Shown here: piece by piece, positions 1 to 9,327 of the stretch
Numbering within the stretch: the first letter of the stretch is position 1
Layout: each line of letters starts with the position of its first letter
Source: an uncultured Aquimarina sp.
Lineage (GTDB): Bacteria; Bacteroidota; Bacteroidia; Flavobacteriales; Flavobacteriaceae
Direction: 5' to 3'
Length of the DNA: 64,000 bases
Assembly (NCBI GenBank): GCA_947496705.1
Contig: CANMDW010000019.1
Location: 43,796 to 107,795, forward strand
Translations under genes and position numbers: made by a program
The notes under the pieces: model-generated
Seen by the model: the letters and a program-made list of their open reading frames with translations, nothing else
The model's database searches: none
What the model was told of the DNA's origin: nothing

Positions 1-1302
1 CTTTCTAAAGACGGAAAACACTACTTGATTTCCGGTCAGAAAATGTGGATTTCTAATGCTGGTTTTTGCAGTCTATTTATTGTTTTTGCCCGTATTGGAG
101 ATGATAAAAACATCACTGGTTTTATTGTAGAGAATGATGCATCCAATGGCATTACTTTAGGTGAAGAAGAAAAGAAACTAGGTATTCACTCCTCTTCTAC
201 CCGCCAGGTATTCTTTAGTGATACCAAAGTACCGGTAGAGAATATGTTATCAGAAAGAGGTAATGGGTTTAAGATCGCAATGAATGCCTTAAATATTGGT
301 CGTATCAAATTGGCTGCAGCTTGTTTGGATGCACAGCGTAGAGTAATCGGTGAAGCTACTAAATATGCTAACGAACGTATTCAGTTTAAAACTCCGATTA
401 TGAATTTTGGGGCGATTAAATCCAAAATTGCAGAGATGGCAACCAATACATATGCCGGCGAATCTGCAAGTTATAGAGCCGCAAAAAACATAGAAGACAG
501 AATTACTATTCGTCAGGCGGAAGGAAATACACACCAGGAAGCAGAGCTTAAAGGTGTTGAAGAATATGCCATCGAGTGTTCTATTCTTAAAGTAGCCGTT
601 TCTGAAGATGTTCAAAGCTGTACCGATGAAGGTGTACAAATTTTTGGTGGTATGGGATTTTCTGCAGATACACCAATGGAATCTGCATGGAGAGATGCCC
701 GTATTTCCCGTATCTATGAAGGAACCAACGAAATCAACCGTATGCTGGCCGTAGGAATGCTGGTAAAGAAAGCTATGAAAGGGCATGTAGATCTTTTAGG
801 CCCTGCAATGGCTGTTGCAGATGAGCTTACCGGTATCCCGTCATTTGATACCCCAGATTATTCTGTATTGTTTTCTGAAGAAAAAGAAATACTTTCCAAA
901 CTGAAGAAAGTATTCTTAATGGTAGCTGGGTCGGCCGTACAGAAATTCGGTCCAAAACTGGAAGAGCATCAACAGTTATTAATGGCTGCTGCAGATATCC
1001 TGATCGAAATTTATATGGCTGAGTCTACGATTCTTCGTACAGAGAAAAATGCAAAACGCTTTGGTGAAGCTGCTCAGAAAACTCAAATTGCCATGTCACA
1101 ATTGTATCTATACAATGCAGTAGATATCATTATCAAAAAAGGAAAAGAAGCGATCGTTTCTTTTACCGAAGGTGATGAGCAAAGAATGATGCTTATGGGG
1201 CTGAAACGCTTTACTAAGTATGCAAATCATCCTAATGTGGCTGCATTAAGAACCAAGATCGCCGATAAAATTGCCGAAGAAAACGGATACTTTATAGGGT
1301 AA
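1..1302 (+). CDS. Acyl-CoA dehydrogenase, 3' part (5' end outside window)
   Basis: The reading frame is open from base 1, so the gene starts before the window; the TTG at 25 is not a real start. The visible part begins inside the central domain (ISGQKMWISNAGF) and runs through the C-terminal helical domain, where IYEGTNEINRM is the typical acyl-CoA dehydrogenase sequence near the end of the fold. A further ~170 residues follow this, as in the ~600-residue acyl-CoA dehydrogenases common in Bacteroidota. The family oxidises acyl-CoA to trans-2-enoyl-CoA with FAD in beta-oxidation and passes electrons to ETF. Substrate chain length cannot be read from the sequence. A clear terminator follows the stop. 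Confidence 0.93.
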   Translation, partial: LSKDGKHYLISGQKMWISNAGFCSLFIVFARIGDDKNITGFIVENDASNGITLGEEEKKLGIHSSSTRQVFFSDTKVPVENMLSERGNGFKIAMNALNIGRIKLAAACLDAQRRVIGEATKYANERIQFKTPIMNFGAIKSKIAEMATNTYAGESASYRAAKNIEDRITIRQAEGNTHQEAELKGVEEYAIECSILKVAVSEDVQSCTDEGVQIFGGMGFSADTPMESAWRDARISRIYEGTNEINRMLAVGMLVKKAMKGHVDLLGPAMAVADELTGIPSFDTPDYSVLFSEEKEILSKLKKVFLMVAGSAVQKFGPKLEEHQQLLMAAADILIEIYMAESTILRTEKNAKRFGEAAQKTQIAMSQLYLYNAVDIIIKKGKEAIVSFTEGDEQRMMLMGLKRFTKYANHPNVAALRTKIADKIAEENGYFIG

Positions 1303-1350
1303 CTAATGCCCCTAAGGCATTAAACTGGGAAGTTGTTTAATTTTGATTTA

Positions 1351-1389
1351 AAAAACCGTCTTTATATCATTGAGTAAAAGGCGGTTTTT
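1351..1389 (+). terminator. Rho-independent terminator after acyl-CoA dehydrogenase
   Basis: A 13-bp stem with one G-T type mismatch (AAAAACCGTCTTT paired with AAAGGCGGTTTTT) lies 49 bases after the stop. The right arm ends in a T run, as expected for intrinsic termination on the plus strand. Confidence 0.75.
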
Positions 1390-1438
1390 AAATTTTGTTT
1401 ACTATTTTTATCCCTCAATTATATGACCAAATCTTAGC

Positions 1439-2236
1439 ATGAAGAAAATAATCTTCTTTCACCTAGTACTATTATTTGCCTTTGGCTGTAAAAAAGAAAT
1501 AACAGATCATAACAAAAATGAATTAGCGAGTATTACCAATACAGGGGTACCTAAGCAACATACAAAAACCGATCATCAGATCCGCGAAGTAAAAAAAGCG
1601 GTTATTGTTCCCAAACTGGATGGGAAAATGAACGACCCCATCTGGAAAGAAACTACATGGTATGGTTTTGATCAAAAATGGCTGGGAGAGCCCTACACTT
1701 TTGATGATTTTTTTGGCCGCTATAAAGTAGCCTGGACTCCCGAAGCACTATACGTATTAGTAGAAATTAAAGATGATATTTTATACGATCAAAATAAAAA
1801 CCCACTAAAATTATGGTGGGATGACGACTGCGTAGAGATTTTTATCGATGCCGATAATTCTGGCGGTGATCACCAATACTCGAATAATGCCTTTGCATAT
1901 CATGTAGCCCTGGATGGCAATGTTGTTGACCTTGATGAAAATCAAACACCAATACTATATAACCATCATGTAAGCACAAGAAGAGTGACCAACAAAGATG
2001 TATCTGTATGGGAGTTTGAGATTATCGTTTATGATGATACTTATAAGGAAGGACAAGTTAATGATCCTGTAATCCTAAGCAAAGGTCAAAAATTAGGTTT
2101 TGCCATTGCCTACAATGATAATGATGGCAGCCCGGAGCGGGAAAATTTTATAGGTTCTGTTTTTATTCCCGGTGAAGAAAAAAACCTGGGTTGGATTAAT
2201 GCCGATGTTTTTGGCACCATTGTACTGAAGGAATAA
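1439..2236 (+). CDS. Lipoprotein with CBM9-like sugar-binding domain
   Basis: The 265-residue product starts with a lipoprotein signal (MKKIIFFHLVLLFAFGCKK, lipobox Cys at about 17), so it should be anchored in a membrane, probably the outer one. From about residue 50 to the end it resembles the carbohydrate-binding family 9 fold: KLDGKMNDPIWKE, then YKVAWTPEALYVLVEIKDD and DDCVEIFIDAD are the usual signatures. Proteins of this type bind sugars or act as helper lipoproteins; no catalytic domain is attached. It stands alone between a terminator and the convergent GH15 gene, so its ligand cannot be inferred from neighbours. The family call is fairly secure, the ligand unknown. Confidence 0.8.
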   Translation: MKKIIFFHLVLLFAFGCKKEITDHNKNELASITNTGVPKQHTKTDHQIREVKKAVIVPKLDGKMNDPIWKETTWYGFDQKWLGEPYTFDDFFGRYKVAWTPEALYVLVEIKDDILYDQNKNPLKLWWDDDCVEIFIDADNSGGDHQYSNNAFAYHVALDGNVVDLDENQTPILYNHHVSTRRVTNKDVSVWEFEIIVYDDTYKEGQVNDPVILSKGQKLGFAIAYNDNDGSPERENFIGSVFIPGEEKNLGWINADVFGTIVLKE

Positions 2237-2265
2237 ACCTTAAAATTACAAAACCTGAAACAAAA

Positions 2266-4068
2266 CTAATGAATCGTCTCCATCAATTTTTCTTCTTTGG
2301 TGACACCTCCACAAAAATTAACAGCGGTCTCTATTAGTGCCAAATGAGAGTATGCCTGCGGAAAATTACCTAACAATCTTTTGGTTTTAAAATCAATATC
2401 CTCACTAAAAAGCCCCAAATGATTACTATACGATAACAATTGATCAAAAAGTCGCTGTGCTTTTTTCTGTTCTCCGATTTTATACAAACTATTGATAAAC
2501 CAAAAACTACAAATAGTAAACGAGGACGAAGGCAAACCAAAATCATCTTTGTTTTTATAACGATACATCAGTCCATCACTACATAATTCTCTTTCTGTTG
2601 CTTTTACTGTACTTATAAATCTGGGATCACGGGCATCTATAAAACCATACGATTCCATTAATAAGGTAGAAGCATCCAGATCACTGGAACCGTATGATTG
2701 CACATACGCTTGTATCTCTTCGTTCCAGGCGTTTTCATAAATATCATTATAAATCCGTTCCCTTAATTTTTTCCATCTCTCAAGATTGCTTGTTTTATTA
2801 ATAAGTTCACCTATTTTTATAGCACGATCTACAGCAACCCAGCATAATAGCTTTGAGAAGGTAAAATGCCTTTCTTCTGTTCTAAACTCCCAAATACCTT
2901 TATCCTGTTTTTCCCAATTCACATTTACGATATGAACAATGCTTTTACTTATGGTCCATAGGCTTTCACTATTATCAAGGTCACAATCAAACTTCATAAA
3001 CTGTTGATAGATCACATTCATCAAAATCCCATAAATATCATTCTGTTTTTGGTGATATGCTGCATTTCCGATCCTTACGGGGCTTGAATTTTTATATCCG
3101 CTAAGGTGATCCAAGGTCGTTTCGGTTAATTTTCTTTCCCCATTAATTCCATACATAATCTGGATTTTCTCATCTTTATCGGGTATGATATCAATGATAA
3201 ACTGAAGAAAACGCTGTGCCAATCGTTTATGTCCCAGATCAGAGATTACCTTAATTACCATAGAAGCATCCCGTATCCAGCAAAAGCGATAATCCCAATT
3301 GCGCACCTCGCCTATCGTTTCTGGAAGTGAAGTAGTCGCAGCTGCAAGCACGGCTCCAGATTTATCATAGCTTAACAGCTTCAGCACCAATGCACTTCTT
3401 AAGATCTGTTCGTTATAATGTTTATAAGAAGTCGTATTCTCACTCCAGTTTAACCAATATACCCTGGTTCTTTGTAGGTTCAGGTAACATCGCTCAAGGG
3501 ACTGCTTCAATATTTTCTCATGATAACTTATTACAAAATAGGCATGACTATTTAATACAATCTCTTCTGCATTCAAAATAGCTTCTAAATCCAGATTAGA
3601 ATATAAGTATAGGGTATCATATTTTTCTTCATTGGTAATACTCTTTATATATTCTTTTTTGATTTCAAGATTGGTTGTACCCATCGCATATTCCAACTTT
3701 GGATCATATTTCACCTTAAATTTTGGCGTTCCGGAAATCAATTTAACGTAGCGCACAATATCTGGTGGGGCATAAAATGTGTCATCATCATTTTTATAGC
3801 GCGGCATAAAATCTATGAATTCAAAAATATCGGTACCATTATTGAATTCGGTAACCAGAATATTGGTTTTATGAATGTATTTCTGCGAAATTTGATAGTC
3901 ATCACTTACTTCGATCTCAAAACTACCTCCTTTATCTTCATCCAATATTTTTGCAAATACAGAATAAGAATCAAAATTAGGTAAGCAACACCAATCCAAA
4001 GATCCGTATTTTGAAATAAGTGCTGCACTCTGGCAGTTTCCTATAATTCCGTAGTCAAGGTTATTCAT
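2266..4068 (-). CDS. GH15 family glycoside hydrolase (glucoamylase/trehalase-like)
   Basis: This 600-residue cytoplasmic protein (no signal peptide) matches the GH15-type enzymes that begin with an N-terminal beta-sandwich (LDYGIIGNCQSAALISKYGSLDWCCLPNFDS) followed by an alpha/alpha-barrel. The barrel shows the family sequence NWDYRFCWIRDASMVI near residue 262 and the C-terminal substrate-site region near residues 500-530. The family includes glucoamylase, dextranase and trehalase. It is divergent from and adjacent to a trehalose-6-phosphate synthase/phosphatase fusion, which favours trehalose or a related glucoside as substrate; this is inference from context. It ends 29 bases from the convergent CBM9-like gene. 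Confidence 0.85.
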   Translation of the reverse strand: MNNLDYGIIGNCQSAALISKYGSLDWCCLPNFDSYSVFAKILDEDKGGSFEIEVSDDYQISQKYIHKTNILVTEFNNGTDIFEFIDFMPRYKNDDDTFYAPPDIVRYVKLISGTPKFKVKYDPKLEYAMGTTNLEIKKEYIKSITNEEKYDTLYLYSNLDLEAILNAEEIVLNSHAYFVISYHEKILKQSLERCYLNLQRTRVYWLNWSENTTSYKHYNEQILRSALVLKLLSYDKSGAVLAAATTSLPETIGEVRNWDYRFCWIRDASMVIKVISDLGHKRLAQRFLQFIIDIIPDKDEKIQIMYGINGERKLTETTLDHLSGYKNSSPVRIGNAAYHQKQNDIYGILMNVIYQQFMKFDCDLDNSESLWTISKSIVHIVNVNWEKQDKGIWEFRTEERHFTFSKLLCWVAVDRAIKIGELINKTSNLERWKKLRERIYNDIYENAWNEEIQAYVQSYGSSDLDASTLLMESYGFIDARDPRFISTVKATERELCSDGLMYRYKNKDDFGLPSSSFTICSFWFINSLYKIGEQKKAQRLFDQLLSYSNHLGLFSEDIDFKTKRLLGNFPQAYSHLALIETAVNFCGGVTKEEKLMETIH

Positions 4069-4267
4069 ATGTTCTTTATTAATGTGTTTTGGGTAAGGCC
4101 TGTTCTGATCCAGATCAATATAGAATTCGCATGGTGATCATTTCGATCGAAATAAAAATCTTCAGCCATGCTCATTTCATAATTTTCCTTTAAATAGCCT
4201 TTTTTTAATCTTCTTTTCCCGAAATTTAACAAAAATCAAAAAAAGTCAACCAATTTTAGACCAATTT

Positions 4268-6475
4268 ATGAGCAAAACTATCATAATCTCAAATAGACTC
4301 CCCTTACAATTAAAAATTCGTGATAATACTATCGAAACAATACCAAGTGTTGGGGGATTGGCAACTGGGATGAGATCTGTGCATACTCATAATAAAAGTG
4401 TTTGGGTGGGTTGGAGCGGCCTTACCGAAGAAGAATTTAATCTCGAATTAAAAATTAAAGTCACCGATGCACTACAAAAACACCAGTGTATCGGTGTGCC
4501 CCTCACAGAAGAGGACATCGAAGGGTTTTATTACGGTTTTAGTAATAATACGCTCTGGCCATTGTTTCATTACTTCATGGAATATACCAAATTTGAAAAA
4601 AGTACCTGGGAAACCTATACCTCAGTAAATCAAAAATTTGCCGATGTGGTCTTAGAAAACTTAGATGATGGCGATACGGTTTGGGTACATGATTATCAAT
4701 TATTACTGTTACCTGATTTAATACGTAAGAAAAAACCCGGTATTTCTATTGGTTTCTTTTTACATATTCCTTTTCCTTCATATGAGGTTTTTAGAACAAT
4801 CCCTTGCAGAGAAGAATTATTAAAAGGAATGCTTGGTGCCGATCTGTTAGGATTTCATACGTATGACTATGAACGTCATTTTTTGAGTTCTGTACAAAGA
4901 ATCTTAGGTCATGAGATTAATTTCAACAATATCAATGTGGACAACAGAATCGTTAAAGTCGACTCTTTCCCTATGGGAATTGATTATAACAAATTTCATG
5001 ATGCCGCCATATCCCATAATCAAAAAGCAAAAAAAGATCAAACCGAAACACAGCAGGAGATCGATAAGCATCTAAAAGAAGGTAGTAATAAAGCCAAGCT
5101 TATTCTTTCTATTGATCGCCTGGATTATACCAAAGGGATTGCCAATCGCTTAAGAGCTTTTGAATATTTTTTAGACAAATACCCACAATTTAAAGGAAAT
5201 GCCAGATTGGTGATGCTTGCTGTACCTTCAAGAGCCAATGTCCCGCAATATCAAATACTAAAGAATGAGATCGATCAACTGGTAGGTAGCATTAACGGAA
5301 AATTTGCCGAAGTTAGCTGGACGCCAATCTGGTATTTTTATCGTTCGCTGCCTTTTGAAAACCTTATTGATTTATACACTTCTAGCGAAGTTGCCTTATT
5401 GACCCCTATAAGAGATGGGATGAACCTGGTTGCCAAAGAATACATCGCTTCCAGAGTTGACAAAAAAGGAGTATTGATACTTAGCGAAATGACCGGGGCA
5501 TCCAACGAAATGAGCGAAGCACTCATTATTAATCCCAATAATTTTGAAGAAATAGCTGATACATTGAAGTTTGCATTAGAAATGCCCGAAGAAGAGCAAA
5601 TAAAACGAAACACAGCACTTCAGAAACGATTACAACGATACAACGTAGAGAAATGGGCCAATGATTTTATAGAGGCTTTGGAAGCTACCAGAGATGATTC
5701 AGAAAAGTACACCTTGAAGAAAATAAATGAGAAAGTGAAACAAGAAATGGCTGTCAAATTTAATACCGCCGTTAATAAGATCTTATTTTTGGACTATGAT
5801 GGTACTATGGTTCCTTTTGAAAAACTTCCGGAAAATGCCAAACCCACTCAAAGAGTTTTTGATATCTTAGATACATTACATCAACAATCTAATACCAAAG
5901 TGATACTCATTACAGGAAGAGATCGGGATACTATCCAAAAATGGTTTGGCCATAAAGAGTATACATTGATCACCGAACATGGAGCCTGGCTTAAAGAAAA
6001 GGGTAAGGATTGGGAACTTATGGAACGAGTAGACAACACATGGTTTGAATCTATTGCGCCGGTGTTAGAATCTTTTACAGATCGAACTCCCGGATCGTTG
6101 GTAGAAGAAAAAAGATATTCGTTGGCCTGGCATTTTAGGAATGTAGACCCCGATTTGGGTAAAAAAAGAGCAAATGAATTAAAAACTACCATTCAACATT
6201 TAATTGCCAATCACAATCTTGAGATCCTTGAAGGTGATAAAGTACTGGAAATTAAAGTGAGTGGTGTGAGTAAAGGCAAATCGGCTTCAAAGATGTTACT
6301 GGAAAAAAATTATGATTTTATCTTTGCTATCGGTGATGACTGGACAGATGAGCATATGTTTAAGGAATTACCCAAAGACGCATATAAAGTAAAAGTAGGT
6401 TTAAAAAAGACAGTAGCTCAATACTATGTTGAAGATATCCATCATGTATACGATCTTTTAACTGAATTCAAATAA
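4268..6475 (+). CDS. Bifunctional trehalose-6-phosphate synthase/phosphatase (OtsA-OtsB fusion)
   Basis: This 735-residue protein joins both steps of trehalose synthesis. Residues ~1-470 are a GT20 trehalose-6-phosphate synthase (IISNRLPL at the start, VWVHDYQLLLLPDLIR, FFLHIPFPS, RLDYTKGI, and DGMNLVAKEY). From ~500 on is the HAD-type trehalose-6-phosphate phosphatase, with the catalytic motif FLDYDGTMVPF near residue 507 and GDDWTDEHMF near residue 695. It makes trehalose from UDP- or ADP-glucose and glucose-6-phosphate in the cytoplasm. The fusion order is common in Bacteroidota. It is divergent from the GH15 gene, with a ~200-base shared promoter region. The following MFS transporter is in the same reading frame just beyond its TAA stop. 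Confidence 0.95.
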   Translation: MSKTIIISNRLPLQLKIRDNTIETIPSVGGLATGMRSVHTHNKSVWVGWSGLTEEEFNLELKIKVTDALQKHQCIGVPLTEEDIEGFYYGFSNNTLWPLFHYFMEYTKFEKSTWETYTSVNQKFADVVLENLDDGDTVWVHDYQLLLLPDLIRKKKPGISIGFFLHIPFPSYEVFRTIPCREELLKGMLGADLLGFHTYDYERHFLSSVQRILGHEINFNNINVDNRIVKVDSFPMGIDYNKFHDAAISHNQKAKKDQTETQQEIDKHLKEGSNKAKLILSIDRLDYTKGIANRLRAFEYFLDKYPQFKGNARLVMLAVPSRANVPQYQILKNEIDQLVGSINGKFAEVSWTPIWYFYRSLPFENLIDLYTSSEVALLTPIRDGMNLVAKEYIASRVDKKGVLILSEMTGASNEMSEALIINPNNFEEIADTLKFALEMPEEEQIKRNTALQKRLQRYNVEKWANDFIEALEATRDDSEKYTLKKINEKVKQEMAVKFNTAVNKILFLDYDGTMVPFEKLPENAKPTQRVFDILDTLHQQSNTKVILITGRDRDTIQKWFGHKEYTLITEHGAWLKEKGKDWELMERVDNTWFESIAPVLESFTDRTPGSLVEEKRYSLAWHFRNVDPDLGKKRANELKTTIQHLIANHNLEILEGDKVLEIKVSGVSKGKSASKMLLEKNYDFIFAIGDDWTDEHMFKELPKDAYKVKVGLKKTVAQYYVEDIHHVYDLLTEFK

Positions 6476-6499
6476 ACAAATAGAAAAAACCAGCTATCC

Positions 6500-7657
6500 C
6501 TGAAACCAAAATTCTACATACTTCCGGTAATCATCATCTCACAATTTTTTTGTACCTCGCTCTGGTTTGCAGGAAACGCGGTGATCGATGACCTGGCAAC
6601 ACAATTTAATGCCGGATTTAATATCCTGGGATATTTGTTGTCTTTTGTTCAGTTTGGTTTTATAGTGGGCACATTAACTTTTGCTTTACTCACCATATCA
6701 GATCGATATTCACCCTCCCGAATTTTTATGATCTGTGCCTTTTTAGGAGGGCTCTGTAATTTATCGCTACTTGTTCCAGACATCACTGTATTTAATTTAT
6801 TGACGGCTCGTTTTGGTACGGGATTCTTTTTGGCAGGAATATATCCTGTAGGGATGAAAATAGCCTCAGATTATTATAAAGGAGGTTTAGGAAGAGCATT
6901 AGGATACCTGGTTGGGGCATTGGTTATGGGAACAGCTTTCCCGCATTTAATCAACGAATTCTCCTGGAGCAGTGATTATGCTGCAGTGATTATAACCACT
7001 ACAATACTAGCATTTGTTGGTGGTTTGAGCATGTGGCTTCTCGTGCCAGATGGCCCTTACAGAAAACCGGTATCCAGGCTACAATTGGGGGTAATCACAC
7101 AGCTTTTTAGTATTCCTCATTTTAGGAAAGCCGCTTTCGGATATTTTGGACATATGTGGGAATTATATGCTTTCTGGGGTTTTCTTCCTATTATCCTCAA
7201 AACATATGCAAATCTTCAAGCTATACAGCTACAGATATCCTTCTGGTCTTTTATTATTATCGCTATAGGAACGATCTCTTGCATACTCGGAGGATTGATT
7301 TCCTTAAAAACCGGAAGCCGAAAAGTAGCTTATAACTCCCTATTGATCTCTGGCATATTTTGCCTGGCCTCTCCACTCCTATTCCAATTAACCCCTCACT
7401 TATTTATAGCCGCCTTATGCATCTGGGGAATGATGGTCATATCAGATTCTCCTCAATTTTCTACTATGGTTGCGGCCGCAGCTCCTTCAGAGCTTAGAGG
7501 AACAGCACTCACTATCACCAATTGTATCGGATTTGCCATTACTATTGTAAGTATTCAGCTTCTCTCTTTTTTAACAGATAAAATAAATCATACACTACTC
7601 TACTTGTTTTTAAGTATAGGCCCAATACTGGGTTTGTATTCACTAAGAAGAAAATAG
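6500..7657 (+). CDS. MFS transporter, start codon unclear
   Basis: A multi-pass membrane protein of the major facilitator superfamily, about 12 hydrophobic helices, with typical loops such as GTGFFLAGIYPVGMK and DYYKGGLGRALGYL. The first ATG-like start by simple rules is GTG at 6581, but this would cut off most of the first membrane helix (FYILPVIIISQFFCTSLWFAG), which is encoded in frame directly upstream. No ATG, GTG or TTG exists between the OtsAB stop (6473-6475) and 6581; I place the start provisionally at CTG 6500. The coding frame is the same as OtsAB. The substrate is unknown; co-transcription with the trehalose gene is likely. Confidence 0.75.
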   Translation: MKPKFYILPVIIISQFFCTSLWFAGNAVIDDLATQFNAGFNILGYLLSFVQFGFIVGTLTFALLTISDRYSPSRIFMICAFLGGLCNLSLLVPDITVFNLLTARFGTGFFLAGIYPVGMKIASDYYKGGLGRALGYLVGALVMGTAFPHLINEFSWSSDYAAVIITTTILAFVGGLSMWLLVPDGPYRKPVSRLQLGVITQLFSIPHFRKAAFGYFGHMWELYAFWGFLPIILKTYANLQAIQLQISFWSFIIIAIGTISCILGGLISLKTGSRKVAYNSLLISGIFCLASPLLFQLTPHLFIAALCIWGMMVISDSPQFSTMVAAAAPSELRGTALTITNCIGFAITIVSIQLLSFLTDKINHTLLYLFLSIGPILGLYSLRRK

Positions 7658-7725
7658 GTAAACTTTCTTAACAAATCCTTAAGAAAAATAATCTTTATTC
7701 AATGTACTTTAGAAAATAAAAAACA

Positions 7726-9243
7726 ATGAAGCATTTTATTTTTCTTCTGGCTATTTTATGTACTTCAACAATAATTTCTCAGGGTAATACAGAAGTCTAT
7801 CTTTTTGACATCATTAAAAAAGGAGAAACAACCACACTTGGAAATCAAAGAAACATCTCAAATAATGAAGGTTATGATAATCAACCTTTCTTTTTTGATG
7901 ATAACACTATTTTATCATCTGCTACCCGAAATGATCAAACCGATATTGCTGCTTACCATATAACAGACAACAAAGTTGGGTGGCTTACAAATACATCTGG
8001 CAGTGAATATTCTCCTACCAGAATTCCCGGGCAGATGGAAGTCTCTGCCATACGCCTGGATAAAGACGGCACACAACTCCTCTATCGGTACAATTACAAG
8101 ACGGGAGGATCAAAAGTGTTGTTGAAAGACCTGAAAGTTGGATACCATACCTGGTTTAACCAAGAAATACTTGTTTCCTCGGTACTTGAAGACGAATCTC
8201 TATCATTAGTAGTTTCTAATCTAAAAGACAATAAGAATACTACTTTTCAGAAAAAAACAGGGAGATCACTTCATAAAATTCCTAACACCAACCTCATTGG
8301 CTATATCAATAAGGAAGATGCTACCTGGGAAATCAAATCTCTGGATCCCATTAGCGGAGCTACAGAAAAAATTATTAATACAATCTCTGGATCAGAAGAT
8401 ATGTGTTGGTTGCCTGACGGCACTATTCTAATGGGAAAAGGTGACCGGATTTTTAAATACAATCCCAGGACAGACAAAAGGTGGAATACTTTTCATTCTT
8501 TTATAGATAAAGAAATCGGAAACATTACCAGGATAGCGACAAATGCGGCAGGAAGTATGTTAGCCATAGTATCTGACATTTCTCCAGAGCACATTGTACA
8601 GCAACAAGTAGAAGCTTATAACAAAAGAAATATAGATGCTTTTCTGGAAACATATACCGAGAATGTGGTTATTTACAAATCTTTGGATAGTATTCGATCA
8701 AAAGGTAAAGAAGCAATGCGACCACGTTATGAAAAAAAGTTTAAAGATGAACCTAATCTCTTTTGCGAAATCAAAAAAAGGATGGTGTATCAAAACAAGG
8801 TAATCGATGAAGAATTTGTTACCTATAGTGATCGCAATGTGAGTGTAGCTGCGATCTATGAGATACAAAACGGGAAGATCGATAAAGTAACCTTTATAAG
8901 ACCCGGAAAGGGGAAAAACACTGATCCTGAGAAAATCGTCCAGGAGCAACTCGATGCCTATAATACCAGAAATATCGATGCTTTTGCAGATACCTATGCA
9001 GATGGCATTAAAGTATACAAATTTCCTGATACATTCTTATATGAAGGAAAAGAAAAATTAAAAGAGCAATATAAAGGTTTCTTTGCTAAAACTCCCGATC
9101 TGCATTGTGAGATCAAAAACCGTATTATTATGGGCAACAAAGTGATCGACGAAGAATATCTAACCATTAATGGCCAAAACCAAAGTGCTATAGCAATTTA
9201 TGAGGTTACCGATGGTAAAATTTCTAAAGTAACTTTCTTGTAA
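7726..9243 (+). CDS. Secreted protein with two tandem SnoaL/NTF2-like domains
   Basis: A signal peptide (MKHFIFLLAILCTSTIISQG) precedes a region to about residue 285 that looks like a TolB/WD40-type beta-propeller: repeated short strands and phrases such as MCWLPDGTILMGKGDRIFKY and GSMLAIVSD. Two SnoaL-like (NTF2 fold) domains follow, at about 287-390 and 398-505. They are clearly duplicates: VQQQVEAYNKRNIDAFLETY versus VQEQLDAYNTRNIDAFADTY, and NKVIDEEF versus NKVIDEEY. SnoaL-like domains are small pocket-forming folds that either bind or isomerise ligands; the activity here is unknown. The upstream gene ends 68 bases before. Domain calls for the C-terminal half are firm, the propeller call less so. 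Confidence 0.7.
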   Translation: MKHFIFLLAILCTSTIISQGNTEVYLFDIIKKGETTTLGNQRNISNNEGYDNQPFFFDDNTILSSATRNDQTDIAAYHITDNKVGWLTNTSGSEYSPTRIPGQMEVSAIRLDKDGTQLLYRYNYKTGGSKVLLKDLKVGYHTWFNQEILVSSVLEDESLSLVVSNLKDNKNTTFQKKTGRSLHKIPNTNLIGYINKEDATWEIKSLDPISGATEKIINTISGSEDMCWLPDGTILMGKGDRIFKYNPRTDKRWNTFHSFIDKEIGNITRIATNAAGSMLAIVSDISPEHIVQQQVEAYNKRNIDAFLETYTENVVIYKSLDSIRSKGKEAMRPRYEKKFKDEPNLFCEIKKRMVYQNKVIDEEFVTYSDRNVSVAAIYEIQNGKIDKVTFIRPGKGKNTDPEKIVQEQLDAYNTRNIDAFADTYADGIKVYKFPDTFLYEGKEKLKEQYKGFFAKTPDLHCEIKNRIIMGNKVIDEEYLTINGQNQSAIAIYEVTDGKISKVTFL

Positions 9244-9327
9244 AAAGTCTTGTGATCTTATAAATATGTTAAGAAACCACCTATTCTAACCCCCTTTTAC
9301 TTAAATTAGACGATCAAAATAACACAA

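Noticed and set aside
289..786. 165-codon minus-strand frame within acyl-CoA dehydrogenase
   Set aside because: Fully antisense to a well-supported gene, with no family match.
6581..7657. GTG at 6581 as MFS start
   Set aside because: It would remove most of the first membrane helix, which is encoded in frame upstream.
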